In this document: one piece after another, positions 27,809 to 36,234 of the stretch
Layout: every line of letters starts with the position of its first letter
Numbering within the stretch: position 1 is the first letter of the stretch
NCBI RefSeq assembly: GCF_003034965.1
Contig: NZ_PZKE01000003.1
Span: forward strand, 186,001-250,000
Reading direction: 5' to 3'
Origin: Fuscovulum blasticum DSM 2131
Lineage (GTDB): Bacteria; Pseudomonadota; Alphaproteobacteria; Rhodobacterales; Rhodobacteraceae
Length of the DNA stretch: 64,000 bases
Program-made: the position numbers and the translations under genes
Notes under the pieces: model-generated
Seen by the model: the letters and a program-made list of their open reading frames with translations, nothing else
Databases searched by the model: none
Told to the model about the DNA's origin: nothing

Positions 27809-28972
27809 ATGGATTTCGGCCTGACCGAAGAACAGACGATGATCGTCGAGACGACGCGTGCTTTCGTCGAGACCGAGCTTTATCCGCATGAACTGGCGGT
27901 CGAACGCAGCGGCCACCTGCCGCTGGAGCTGATCCGCGAGCTGCAGCAGAAGGCCATGGCGGCGGGGCTTTACGCGGCCAACATGCCGGTCGAGGTGGGG
28001 GGCGCGGGTCTCGATACGCTGTCATGGCTCTTGTACGAAAAGGAACTGGGGCGGGCGAATTATGCCCTGCACTGGACCTGCGTCGCGCGACCATCGAACA
28101 TCCTGCTGGCGGGGAACGAAGAACAGCGCGAACGCTATCTGATGCCCTGCATCCGGGGCGAGACCTGGGATTGCCTGGCGATGACCGAACCTGGCGCCGG
28201 ATCGGACCTGCGTGGCATGAAGGCCAGCGCCCGGCCCGATGGCGACGACTGGATCCTGAACGGCACCAAGCATTTCATCAGCCATGCCGATCTGGCCGGC
28301 TTTGCCATTGTCTTCGTGGCGACCGGCGAGGAAGACACGCCGCGCGGCCCGAAGAAGAAGATCACCGCCTTCTTCGTGGACAAGGGCACCCCGGGCTTCA
28401 CCGTGCGCGACGGCTATCGTAACGTCAGCCACCGCGGCTATACCAATGCCGTGCTGGAATTCGACGAATGCCGGGTGAACAAGCGCCAGATCCTGGGCGA
28501 AGTTCACAAGGGCTTTGAGGTGGCGAATTCCTGGCTGGGGGCGACGCGCCTGCAGGTCGCCAGCACCTGCCTTGGCCGGGCCGAACGCGCCTTGGGCCAC
28601 GCCCTGAGCTACGCCGCCGAGCGCCGCCAGTTCGGCCAGCAGATCGGCAAGTTCCAGGGGATTTCTTTCAAGCTGGCCGACATGGCGATGGAACTGAAAG
28701 CCGCCGAACTGCTGACGCGCGAGGCGGCGTGGAAATACGATCAGGGCACCGTGACCGAGGCCGACATGTCCATGGCCAAGCTGAAGGCCACCGAAGTGCT
28801 GGCGATGATCGCCGACGAGGCGATTCAGATCCACGGCGGCATGGGCCTGATGGACGAGTTGCCGCTGGAACGTATCTGGCGCGATGCGCGGGTCGAGCGG
28901 ATCTGGGAAGGCACCTCGGAAATCCAGCGGCATATCATCAGCCGCGAATTGCTACGGCCGCTCGGGGCGTGA
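27809..28972 (+). CDS. Acyl-CoA dehydrogenase, candidate gamma-butyrobetainyl-CoA dehydrogenase
   Basis: 387-residue FAD-dependent acyl-CoA dehydrogenase. It has the signatures MTEPGAGSDLRGMKA, FGQQIGKFQGISFKLADMA and IQIHGGMGLMDELPLERIWRDARVERIWEGTSEIQR, where Glu of WEGTSE is the catalytic base. By position between the carnitine genes and a CaiD-like hydratase, it could oxidise gamma-butyrobetainyl-CoA to crotonobetainyl-CoA. The chain-length specificity is not readable from sequence. The ATG at 27809 with AAAGGG upstream is preferred to a GTG at 27800 that overlaps the previous stop. Confidence 0.88.
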   Translation: MDFGLTEEQTMIVETTRAFVETELYPHELAVERSGHLPLELIRELQQKAMAAGLYAANMPVEVGGAGLDTLSWLLYEKELGRANYALHWTCVARPSNILLAGNEEQRERYLMPCIRGETWDCLAMTEPGAGSDLRGMKASARPDGDDWILNGTKHFISHADLAGFAIVFVATGEEDTPRGPKKKITAFFVDKGTPGFTVRDGYRNVSHRGYTNAVLEFDECRVNKRQILGEVHKGFEVANSWLGATRLQVASTCLGRAERALGHALSYAAERRQFGQQIGKFQGISFKLADMAMELKAAELLTREAAWKYDQGTVTEADMSMAKLKATEVLAMIADEAIQIHGGMGLMDELPLERIWRDARVERIWEGTSEIQRHIISRELLRPLGA

Positions 28973-28983
28973 GGCGTCGCAAG

Positions 28984-29215
28984 CCGGGGGTTTCACACCC
29001 CCGGGCCCCCGTGGGATATTTTCAGACAGAAAATGGGTGGAAAGATCGCGATGATTAATCGTTTGTTTACCAGGGCTCGGCAAAGTGAGGGCACGGTACA
29101 GGCGGGGACGCCGATGACCGTGACAGGAAATGGCACCTCGCTTCGGATTCCGGGGCGGGGTGTTTTCATTTTCTGTCTGAAAATATCCCGGGGTCCGGGG
29201 CAGCGCCCCGGGACT
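28984..29215. repeat. CCCGGGATATTT-family repeats, copies 3 and 4, as a 23-bp inverted pair
   Basis: The gap between the acyl-CoA dehydrogenase and ligase genes holds two repeat copies in opposite orientation. The arms at 29013-29035 (GGGATATTTTCAGACAGAAA...) and 29167-29189 are exact reverse complements over 23 bases. Each is flanked on its outside by GC hairpins: CCGGGGG/CCCCCGG near 28985-29004 and GGGGCAGCGCCCC near 29197-29209. The 131 bases between show no coding signal. It splits the operon, so the ligase and hydratase may be expressed separately. Confidence 0.75.
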
Positions 29216-29238
29216 GACCACCGGGCCGGAGGCCGCAG

Positions 29239-31230
29239 ATGACGCGCCTCGACCGCCTGCTCCGCCCGCGCCACATCGCCGTTCTGGGGGCCGGCTGGGC
29301 GCTGAACGTCATTGAGCAATGCCGCAAGATGGGCTTTGCCGGCCCGGTCTGGCCGGTGCATCCGACCAAGGCCGAGATCGGCGGTCTCAAGGCCTACGCC
29401 AGCCTGGCTGACCTGCCAGAGCCGCCCGACGCCACCTTCATCGGCGTGAACCGCTTTGCCACGCTGGATCTGGTTGCCGAACTGGCCGCCATGGGGGCGG
29501 GCGGCGCGATCTGCTTCGCCAGCGGTTGGGAAGAGGCCGGCGAGGCGGGGCTGCAGGAAAAGCTGGTGGCCGCCGCCGGCGACATGCCGATCCTTGGCCC
29601 CAACTGCTATGGCGTGATCAACTACCTGGACGGCGCGCTTCTGTGGCCGGACCAGCATGGCGGCATCCGGCTGGACAAGGGCGTGGCGCTGGTCAGCCAG
29701 TCGTCGAACATCGTCATCAATCTGGGAATGCAGGCGCGGGGGCTGCCGGTGGCCTATGTCGCCTGTCTGGGCAATGCCGCCGTGGTGGGCCTGGCCGAAC
29801 TGACCGGCGCGCTGCTGGACGATCCGCGCGTCACCGCCGTGGGGCTTTACATCGAGGGGATTGACGACGCCCCCGCCTTTGCCGCGCTGGCCGAGAAGGC
29901 GCGGGCCATGGGCAAGGGCGTGGTCGCCATCAAGTCGGGCAAGACCGAACTTTCGCGCACCGCCGCCGCCAGCCACACCGCCTCGCTGGCCGGTGGGGGC
30001 GCGGCCTCCAGCGCCTTCCTGCGCCAGATCGGCGTGGCCGAGGTGAATTCGCCCAGCGAGTTGATCGAGACGCTGAAGATCTTTCATGTCCACGGGCCGC
30101 AGATCGGCACGCGGCTGTGTTCGCTGTCGTGTTCGGGCGGTGAGGCCGGGCTGGTGGCCGATCTGGCGGCGCCCTTCGGCATCGACTTCCCACCGGTGCC
30201 CGAGGCGACCCGCGCGCGGCTGTTCGAGACGCTGGGGCCGATCGTCGCCATCGCCAACCCCTTGGATTACCACACCTTCATCTGGGGTGACGGGCCGAAG
30301 ACCACCGAGGTCTTCACCGCCATGCTGGAAGCCTATGACGCCGGGATCTACATCATCGACACGCCGCGCGCCGACCGATGTGATCCGTCCGGTTACCAGC
30401 CGGCGCTGGATGCCATCGTTGCGGCGCAGAAGGCGACCGGCAAGATCGCCCTGCCCGTGGCCTCGATGGCCGAGAACTTTGGCGAGGCGCGGGTCAAGGC
30501 GATGATGGAGCAGGGGGTTTGCACCCTTCTTGGGCTGGAAACCGCGCTGGCGGCGGTGCGGGCGGCACAGGTGCCGGCCGGGGTGGCGGGCTGGCGCCCG
30601 GCCGCGGCGCTGCCGCCGCGCGAGACGCGGATGCTGTCCGAGGCCGAGGGCAAGGCGCTGCTGGCTACTGCCGGGGTGCCGGTGCCGCGCGCGGTGACCG
30701 GGGCGACGCTGGCCGAGGTGGTCGCTGCGGCCAAGGGCCTGACGGCGCCTTTTGCGCTGAAGGGGCTTGGCTTTGCCCACAAGACCGAGGCCGGGGCGGT
30801 GCGTCTGGGGCTGACCTCGCTTGAGGGGCAGGCCGAGATGCCCGGCGCCAGCGGCTATCTGGTTGAGGAAATGGTCACCGGCACGGTGGCGGAAATTCTG
30901 CTGGGGCTGCGGCGCGATCCGGTTTACGGCGTGACGCTGACGCTGGGCATGGGCGGCGTGACGGCCGAGGTGCTGGCCGATACGGTCACGCTGATCCTGC
31001 CCGCGACCGAGGCCGAGATTCTGGCCGCGCTGCGCCGCCTGCGGCTTTGGCCGCTGCTGGACGGCTACCGTGGCCGGCCCAAGGCCGACATGGCGGCGGT
31101 CGCTTCCATCGCGGTGCGGCTTGGCAGCAGGATGCTGGCGGATGACAGCCTTGAGGAAATCGAAATCAACCCCGTCCTTGTGCGCGAAAGCGGTGCGGTG
31201 GCGGTGGATGCCCTGATCAGAAAGGTGTGA
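29239..31230 (+). CDS. NDP-forming acyl-CoA ligase (acetate--CoA ligase family), candidate butyrobetaine/carnitine CoA ligase
   Basis: 663-residue single-chain ADP-forming acyl-CoA synthetase. Residues 1-130 are a CoA-binding Rossmann domain (HIAVLGAGWALNVIEQ). The next 300 are succinyl-CoA-ligase-like with the conserved SHTASLAG (His246). From about 450 there is an ATP-grasp domain (LSEAEGKALLATAGVPVPRA; FALKGLGFAHKTEAGAVRLGL; LEEIEINPVLV). Such enzymes activate short or branched acids, with diverse substrates. Context suggests gamma-butyrobetaine or carnitine. The ATG at 29239 follows GGAGGCC, and its stop is 2 bases before the CaiD-like start. Confidence 0.85.
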   Translation: MTRLDRLLRPRHIAVLGAGWALNVIEQCRKMGFAGPVWPVHPTKAEIGGLKAYASLADLPEPPDATFIGVNRFATLDLVAELAAMGAGGAICFASGWEEAGEAGLQEKLVAAAGDMPILGPNCYGVINYLDGALLWPDQHGGIRLDKGVALVSQSSNIVINLGMQARGLPVAYVACLGNAAVVGLAELTGALLDDPRVTAVGLYIEGIDDAPAFAALAEKARAMGKGVVAIKSGKTELSRTAAASHTASLAGGGAASSAFLRQIGVAEVNSPSELIETLKIFHVHGPQIGTRLCSLSCSGGEAGLVADLAAPFGIDFPPVPEATRARLFETLGPIVAIANPLDYHTFIWGDGPKTTEVFTAMLEAYDAGIYIIDTPRADRCDPSGYQPALDAIVAAQKATGKIALPVASMAENFGEARVKAMMEQGVCTLLGLETALAAVRAAQVPAGVAGWRPAAALPPRETRMLSEAEGKALLATAGVPVPRAVTGATLAEVVAAAKGLTAPFALKGLGFAHKTEAGAVRLGLTSLEGQAEMPGASGYLVEEMVTGTVAEILLGLRRDPVYGVTLTLGMGGVTAEVLADTVTLILPATEAEILAALRRLRLWPLLDGYRGRPKADMAAVASIAVRLGSRMLADDSLEEIEINPVLVRESGAVAVDALIRKV

Positions 31231-31232
31231 CC

Positions 31233-32036
31233 ATGCCCGAGATGCAAATGCGGACCGAAGGCCCGATCAAGACCCGCCGCGAAGGCGCGATCCTTGAGGT
31301 GACGCTGGACAGCCCCAAGGCCAATGCCATCAGCCTGAAGACCAGCCGCGTCATGGGGCTGGTGTTCCGCGATTTCCGCGATGATGACAGCTTGCGGGTC
31401 TGCATCGTGCGGGCGGCCGGCGAAAAGTTCTTCTGCCCCGGCTGGGATCTGAAGGCCGCCGCCGAGGGCGATGCGGTGGATGGCGATTATGGCGTTGGCG
31501 GGTTCGGGGGGCTGCAGGAACTGCCGAACCTGAACAAGCCGGTGATCGCGGCGGTGCAGGGCATCTGCTGCGGCGGCGGGCTGGAGCTGGCACTGTCGGC
31601 CGACCTGATCCTGTGCTCCACCACGGCCACCTTCGCGCTGCCGGAAATCCGGTCCGGCACGGTGGCGGATGCCGCCAGCATCAAGCTGCCGAAGCGGATA
31701 CCCTATCATGTCGCCATGGACCTGCTGCTGACGGGGCGCTGGTTCGATGCCGAAGAGGCTTTCCGCTGGGGCCTGATCAAGGAGGTTTGCGCGCCGGAAG
31801 ATCTGCTGGCCAAGACGTGGGATCTGGCGCGTCTTCTGGAAAGCGGCCCGCCGCTGGTTTACGCCGCCATCAAGGAAGTGGTGCGCGAGGCGGAGAACAT
31901 GCGCTTCCAGGATGCGCTGAACCGCATCACCAAGCGGCAGATGCCCACGGTGGACCGGCTGTATTCCAGCGAGGACCAGTTGGAAGGCGCCCGCGCCTTT
32001 GCCGAAAAGCGCGATCCGGTCTGGAAGGGGCGCTGA
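31233..32036 (+). CDS. caiD: Enoyl-CoA hydratase family, CaiD-like crotonobetainyl-CoA hydratase
   Basis: 267-residue crotonase-fold enzyme. From memory it resembles E. coli CaiD closely along its length: ILEVTLDSPKANAIS, GEKFFCPGWDLKAAAEG, CCGGGLELALSADLI (oxyanion hole and first Glu), FALPEIRSGT (second Glu), and the terminal FAEKRDPVWKGR, which I recall as identical in CaiD. CaiD interconverts crotonobetainyl-CoA and L-carnitinyl-CoA. This is the strongest sequence evidence that the operon handles trimethylammonium acids. The ATG at 31233 is favoured over the overlapping GTG at 31227 because AAAGG is correctly spaced. Confidence 0.85.
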   Translation: MPEMQMRTEGPIKTRREGAILEVTLDSPKANAISLKTSRVMGLVFRDFRDDDSLRVCIVRAAGEKFFCPGWDLKAAAEGDAVDGDYGVGGFGGLQELPNLNKPVIAAVQGICCGGGLELALSADLILCSTTATFALPEIRSGTVADAASIKLPKRIPYHVAMDLLLTGRWFDAEEAFRWGLIKEVCAPEDLLAKTWDLARLLESGPPLVYAAIKEVVREAENMRFQDALNRITKRQMPTVDRLYSSEDQLEGARAFAEKRDPVWKGR

Positions 32037-32042
32037 TCGGCG

Positions 32043-33065
32043 TCAGCCGCCGGTCAGGCTGCGCAGCGCTGCCGCGCCGGGGGCGCAGGCGGCTTCAAGC
32101 CGCTCACGCTCGGCCCGGGGCAGGGCATCCGCCCGCGACGGGCGGGCCTGCGGCAGGCGGGCGGCGGCGCTGACCCAGCTTTCCGGGGCATTGCCGCAGA
32201 GAAAAGTTCCAAGGCGGTGGATTTCCTGCTCGGGCCTGGCAACAAGGTCTTCGTAGGCGAGGTGCATCCGGCGTTCCGGCGGTATCGCGGCATATGCCGC
32301 GATACCGCGCACCACCATTGTTGACCAGAAGGCCCCGACGCGCGCCAGATCGGGCGGCGTGTCCAGAAGATACGACACCGGCAACATCCAGCCCAGCTTT
32401 TGCAACTGGGGCCAGACCCGGCCACGGCCATAGTGGCTGTCGGGGTCCAGCAGGTCGATCCCGAAGGGGCGGAAGGCATCGGCCATCCTGATGGCCAGCC
32501 GGCTGGCTGGATAATCCTTCATCGACAAGGCGGTATCGGGTCCGTTGCGCGTCAGCAGGACGAAGCGGCCTTCAGGGAACAACTGGTACAGCGTCCGGGC
32601 CGCAGCGAGCGACCCGCCCGAGCGTTCCACCCAGACCTTGCGGCCGCGCTCCCGCGCCAGTGTGGTGAAGACGGCGCGATAGTGATCCTGAACCGGCTGG
32701 GGCGGCTGTGCTGTGGCGCGTTCGGTCAGCCAGTCGAACAGATCGTCCGGCCTGTCGGACAGATGCGGCAGGGCAATCGACAGGATGGGCGGGCAATGCC
32801 AGGGGTCATCTCGCGGGTTGGCGACCCTGCCATACAGAAACTCATTTGGCGCGCGCCGGGGGTTGGCCACGGCCGAGACGATCCTGTCTGGACGGGATTG
32901 ATCGCGCCAGAACTGCGCCCCGGTCAGCGGTCCGTGCGGAAAGGCCCGGGCCCCGGCGGCGCTGAAAACTTCGGACAGGCTGAGAAGGTCGGGATGCAGG
33001 TTGATGATGTCCGACACCAGCGTCGATCCGCAACGTGCCGACCCCAGAATGAACGCCGCCTGCAT
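32043..33065 (-). CDS. Sulfotransferase family protein
   Basis: 340-residue protein with the PAPS 5'-phosphosulfate-binding loop FILGSARCGSTLVSDIINLHP at residues 5-25 and a plausible 3'-phosphate segment near VWVERSGGSLAAARTL. Acceptor unknown. The ATG at 33065 has GAGGT 6 bases upstream and is preferred to a 39-residue upstream extension. It is convergent with caiD (6-base gap), so not part of the carnitine operon. A 30-base perfect palindrome lies inside it at 32279-32308, coding for GIAAYAAI. Confidence 0.8.
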   Translation of the reverse strand: MQAAFILGSARCGSTLVSDIINLHPDLLSLSEVFSAAGARAFPHGPLTGAQFWRDQSRPDRIVSAVANPRRAPNEFLYGRVANPRDDPWHCPPILSIALPHLSDRPDDLFDWLTERATAQPPQPVQDHYRAVFTTLARERGRKVWVERSGGSLAAARTLYQLFPEGRFVLLTRNGPDTALSMKDYPASRLAIRMADAFRPFGIDLLDPDSHYGRGRVWPQLQKLGWMLPVSYLLDTPPDLARVGAFWSTMVVRGIAAYAAIPPERRMHLAYEDLVARPEQEIHRLGTFLCGNAPESWVSAAARLPQARPSRADALPRAERERLEAACAPGAAALRSLTGG

Positions 33066-33265
33066 CGCAACCTCACAGCAACCCAAGTCGATAGCTTGCA
33101 TCGGGCGGGTAGGGCTGTCACGCGCCGATCCTGTCAAGGGCCGGTTCTCCGCAGGTGCGGAAGGCGACAGGGGTTGTCGCAAATCTTGCAGGCTGACGGC
33201 GGCCTGCCGTCTAGGTTGCTGCGGGGAATTCCGGCCCGGAGAACCGGGCGAAACAGGGGCGCAAG

Positions 33266-34885
33266 GTGGACGGCGAGACCGACTATATCATCGTTGGCGC
33301 GGGCAGCGCGGGCTGCGTGCTGGCCGAACGCTTGACGAAATCCGGCAAACACCGCGTTACCGTTCTGGAAGCCGGTGGCAGTGACCAGCGCTTTTTTGTC
33401 CAGATGCCATTGGGTTATGGCAAGCTGTTCTACAACCCCGCCGTAAACTGGCTTTACAAAGCCGAGCCTGACCCCGGTCTGGCCGGACAGGTTGACCATA
33501 TTCCGCGCGGCAAGGTTCTGGGCGGATCTTCGTCAATCAACGCCATGGTCTGGATCCGTGGCCACCGGCAGGATTACGAAGACTGGAAGGCCGCCGGCAA
33601 CCCCGGATGGGGTTGGGACGAGGTGCTGGCCGCCTACAAGGCCATCGAGGACAACGAGGCCGGTGCCGATGCCTTCCGTGGCAAGGGCGGGCCGTTGTTC
33701 ATCTCGCAGAACCGGCGCGGGCTGCACTGGCTGGTGGAGGATTACATCGCCGCCTGTGGCGAGGCCGGGCTGCCCTACAACGCCGATTTCAACGGCGAGA
33801 CACAGGAGGGCGCCGGAACCTACCAGATGACGATCAAGGGCCGCCGCCGCAATTCCACCGCGCGGGCGTTCCTGCGCCCGGCCATGCGTCGCCGCAACCT
33901 GACCGTTCTGACCGGCGCGCAGGTGACGCGAGTCGTTATCGAGGATGGCCGCGCGACCGGCGTTGAATACCTGAAGGACGGCCGCCGCCAGACCTTGCGC
34001 GCCCGTGCCGAGGTCATCCTGTCGGGAGGGGCCATCAACTCGCCACAGCTTCTGCAACTGTCGGGCATCGGGCCGGGCGCGCTGTTGCAGCAGATGGGGC
34101 TGACTGTGCTGCGCGACAACGCCAATGTCGGCGCGCATATGAACGATCACCACGGTCTTAACTACACTTGGCGGATGAAGGTGCCCACCTACAACAACAT
34201 CCTTCGCCCGGCCTGGGGCAAGGCGCTGATGGGGCTGTGGTATCTGGCCTTGGGTGGGGGGCCGCTGGCCAAGTCGATCAACCACGGCGGCGGGTTCTTC
34301 CGCACCCGTCCCGAACTCGACCGGCCGAACATGCAGCTTTACATGCAGGCCTTTTCCACCCTGATCCCCAAGGCGGGCGAACGGCCGCTTCTGACGCCGG
34401 ACCCGTTCCCCGGCCTCAGCCTGGGGTTGTCGAACTGCCGGCCCACCAGCCGCGGCCATGTGCGGATTGCCAGCCCCGACCCGCTGGCCGCGCCGCGCAT
34501 CGTGGCCAATGCCTATTCCACCCCGGAAGACGTGGAGGAAATGCTTCTGGCGGTGAAGTTCCTGCGCAAGATCGTGGCGCAACCCAGTTTCGCCCGCTGG
34601 GTTGACGAAGAACTGCGCCCCGGCCCGCAGGTGCAAAGCGATGCCGACCTGATCGAGGATTTCCGCCAGCGGTCGGGCACCGTCTATCACCCGTCCTGCA
34701 CCTGCCGCATGGGGCCGGAGGCGCGGACTTCGGTGATTGACGCCAGATTGCGGGTGCATGGGGTGGCGGGGCTGCGGGTGGCTGATGCCTCAAGTTTTCC
34801 CAATCTGATCGCGGGCAACACGAATGCGCCCGCGATCATGGTTGGCTGGAAGGCGGCCGAGATCATCCTGGCCGACGCGCGCTGA
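33266..34885 (+). CDS. GMC family FAD-dependent oxidoreductase (choline-dehydrogenase-like)
   Basis: 539-residue flavoprotein. The FAD-binding DYIIVGAGSAGCVLAERL is at residues 6-23. GMC signature 1 is in GKVLGGSSSINAMVWIRGH and signature 2 in SGGAINSPQLLQLSGIGP. The C-terminal YHPSCTCRMG carries the catalytic His. The family oxidises primary alcohols of many kinds. Although close to the carnitine genes, it lacks enough evidence to be called choline dehydrogenase. The start is a GTG at 33266. It is divergent from the sulfotransferase gene. Confidence 0.9.
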   Translation: MDGETDYIIVGAGSAGCVLAERLTKSGKHRVTVLEAGGSDQRFFVQMPLGYGKLFYNPAVNWLYKAEPDPGLAGQVDHIPRGKVLGGSSSINAMVWIRGHRQDYEDWKAAGNPGWGWDEVLAAYKAIEDNEAGADAFRGKGGPLFISQNRRGLHWLVEDYIAACGEAGLPYNADFNGETQEGAGTYQMTIKGRRRNSTARAFLRPAMRRRNLTVLTGAQVTRVVIEDGRATGVEYLKDGRRQTLRARAEVILSGGAINSPQLLQLSGIGPGALLQQMGLTVLRDNANVGAHMNDHHGLNYTWRMKVPTYNNILRPAWGKALMGLWYLALGGGPLAKSINHGGGFFRTRPELDRPNMQLYMQAFSTLIPKAGERPLLTPDPFPGLSLGLSNCRPTSRGHVRIASPDPLAAPRIVANAYSTPEDVEEMLLAVKFLRKIVAQPSFARWVDEELRPGPQVQSDADLIEDFRQRSGTVYHPSCTCRMGPEARTSVIDARLRVHGVAGLRVADASSFPNLIAGNTNAPAIMVGWKAAEIILADAR

Positions 34886-34905
34886 AGACGCCCCACCCCG
34901 GGCCG

Positions 34906-35400
34906 TCAGTCGCCGACCGAATGGCCCATGGCGGAATGGTCCATCGTCGAGTGATCCATGCCGCCGGGCGGATCGACCATGAATTCCATCTCGATCCGGC
35001 CGGCATGTTCGAAGATCAGCGTCGCCGGCACCATCTCGCCCTCGGTCAGCGGCTTTGTCAGCCCCATCAGCATGATGTGATAGCCGCCCGGTTCCAGAAC
35101 GACCGTCTCACCGGCGGGCAGGTCGATCCCTTCGACATGGCTCATCTTGGCCACGCCATCGGCCCCGACTGAGGATTCGTGCAGCATCGCGCTTTTCGCC
35201 GCAGGGGTTTCCACCCCGATCAGCCGGTCGGCGTGGGGACCATTGTTCGACATGCCCATGTAACCGCCCGCCGCCTGCGCGGTTGCCGCCGGTTGCGGAA
35301 TGTTGGGGTGGATGATCTCGATTTCACCCTGGGTCACGCCATGGGCGTGGACGGGCGCGGCAATCATCAGGGCGGCCAGCAGGCCGAGAACGCGGTTCAT
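34906..35400 (-). CDS. Periplasmic copper chaperone PCu(A)C
   Basis: 164-residue exported protein. A signal peptide (MNRVLGLLAALMIAAPVHA) precedes a cupredoxin-like domain with the family copper motif H/M...M...HxM, here MLHESSVGADGVAKMSHVEG and YHIMLMG. PCu(A)C delivers Cu(I) to cytochrome oxidase CuA sites. The C-terminus adds a Met/His-rich tail (GGMDHSTMDHSAMGHS) that can bind more copper. The ATG at 35400 follows AAGGATC. A terminator upstream separates it from the DUF2946 gene, so it probably has its own promoter within 35401-35475. Confidence 0.92.
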   Translation of the reverse strand: MNRVLGLLAALMIAAPVHAHGVTQGEIEIIHPNIPQPAATAQAAGGYMGMSNNGPHADRLIGVETPAAKSAMLHESSVGADGVAKMSHVEGIDLPAGETVVLEPGGYHIMLMGLTKPLTEGEMVPATLIFEHAGRIEMEFMVDPPGGMDHSTMDHSAMGHSVGD

Positions 35401-35765
35401 GATAGATCCTTTCGTCGGAACAGAGGAGGAGACGTGTCGCGCTGGAGACAGGGCCCCGGCGCGGGCAATTCGGGAAAAAGGCCCCGTCCGGCAGACGGCC
35501 GGACAGGGCCAGTCATGGCCTCGCCCCACGGGAAGAGGGGCGAAACCTTGTGACCTTGCGGGATAACGGGACGCCTCCCCCCGCAGGGCCACGGGAAACC
35601 CGGTTTCCGCCAGAGCCGTGCCTTGAGGATGCGCCCCCCCTTGGGTCCGCAGCGCGTGGGGCCGGGCGGAGCGTGTGATGTTTGAAGGCATGTGGGAACC
35701 TCAGGCTTGGACGTGCCAGAAAGGCGGCACGCCCGGATCGACGGATCGGAACGGAAGGGTTGCGA
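35401..35765 (-). other. 365-base gap between DUF2946 and PCu(A)C genes
   Basis: No protein-coding gene is apparent. Reading the minus strand from the DUF2946 side, GC-rich imperfect stems come first, then a strong terminator (35476-35510), then about 75 bases that must hold the PCu(A)C promoter and an AAGGATC ribosome-binding site. The segment before the terminator is long enough for a small RNA or a structured 3' UTR, but no known family is recognisable. Confidence 0.5.
35476..35510 (-). terminator. Intrinsic terminator downstream of DUF2946 gene
   Basis: On the minus strand GGCCCTGTCCGGC pairs with GCCGGACGGGGCC (35481-35510), with one G-T pair, and runs into TTTTT (35480-35476). It has the classic rho-independent form. 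It ends transcription coming from the DUF2946 side before the copper-chaperone gene. Confidence 0.85.
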
Positions 35766-36128
35766 TCAGGCCAGAGGGGGCGCCCGCAGACCGCGGGCAG
35801 GGTCCAGAACCGCCCGAACGGCCCGGCTTTCGCGGGGGGCCTCGATGCGGGCGATCAGGATCAGCCCGGCGTCCTGCACGACAACGGCACCGCCCGCGGG
35901 CGGGGCGGTGGCGGTCAGGTGGCAGACCGGGCAATCGGAATGGTCGGGCAGCCCGTCCCCGTCGGCATCGCCGCACAGGTCTGCAAGGCTGCCCCCGGCC
36001 AGAACATAGGCCTCAAGCGCGGCATCCTGGGCAGTGGGCATACGATGGGCAAAGGCCGTTGCCACCAGGGAAACGGTCAGGGCCACAATCACAAGCAGCC
36101 GGCGCATAAGGAAGGGTCTGTCGCGCAT
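35766..36128 (-). CDS. Small exported cysteine protein, DUF2946-like
   Basis: 120-residue protein with a signal segment (RRLLVIVALTVSLVATAFA), then a cysteine region (ADLCGDADGDG...DCPVCHL) and a C-terminal RAPPLA. The layout matches DUF2946 proteins, which usually neighbour copper-responsive genes and may bind copper through the CPxC pair. The start is uncertain: ATG at 36128 or 36107, neither with a clear ribosome-binding site. It is followed on the same strand by PCu(A)C. A copper-linked role is inferred from context. Confidence 0.62.
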   Translation of the reverse strand: MRDRPFLMRRLLVIVALTVSLVATAFAHRMPTAQDAALEAYVLAGGSLADLCGDADGDGLPDHSDCPVCHLTATAPPAGGAVVVQDAGLILIARIEAPRESRAVRAVLDPARGLRAPPLA

Positions 36129-36195
36129 CTTTGTCAGTCTTGCCGGAAAAGCCGGTGCCAATCAACGCAGTTCTGCCACGGCGACGGGGGGCAAG

Positions 36196-36226
36196 GCTTG
36201 ACCCTTGTCAAGCCCGGGGCTAGAGG
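36196..36226 (+). promoter_or_regulatory. Promoter of trmB with overlapping dyad
   Basis: TTGACC (36198-36203), 17-base spacer, TAGAGG (36221-36226), then trmB ATG at 36235. Overlapping the -35 is an inverted repeat GCTTGAC-CCTT-GTCAAGC (36196-36213). The dyad sits between trmB and the divergent copper-linked gene and could bind a regulator of either. Confidence 0.5.
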
Positions 36227-36234
36227 CCGCCGTC

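Noticed and set aside
33266-34885. Calling the GMC oxidoreductase BetA (choline dehydrogenase)
   Set aside because: It is close to genes that yield betaine, but the GMC family is broad, no betaine-aldehyde dehydrogenase or betI regulator is adjacent, and the diagnostic features are not distinctive.
35520-35660. Possible cobalamin or other riboswitch between the DUF2946 and PCu(A)C genes
   Set aside because: Segments such as GGGAAACCCGGTTTCC suggested a B12 element, but the conserved core (GCNNCCCGCAACTGT type) and B12 box are absent in correct order, and the neighbours are copper, not cobalamin, genes.
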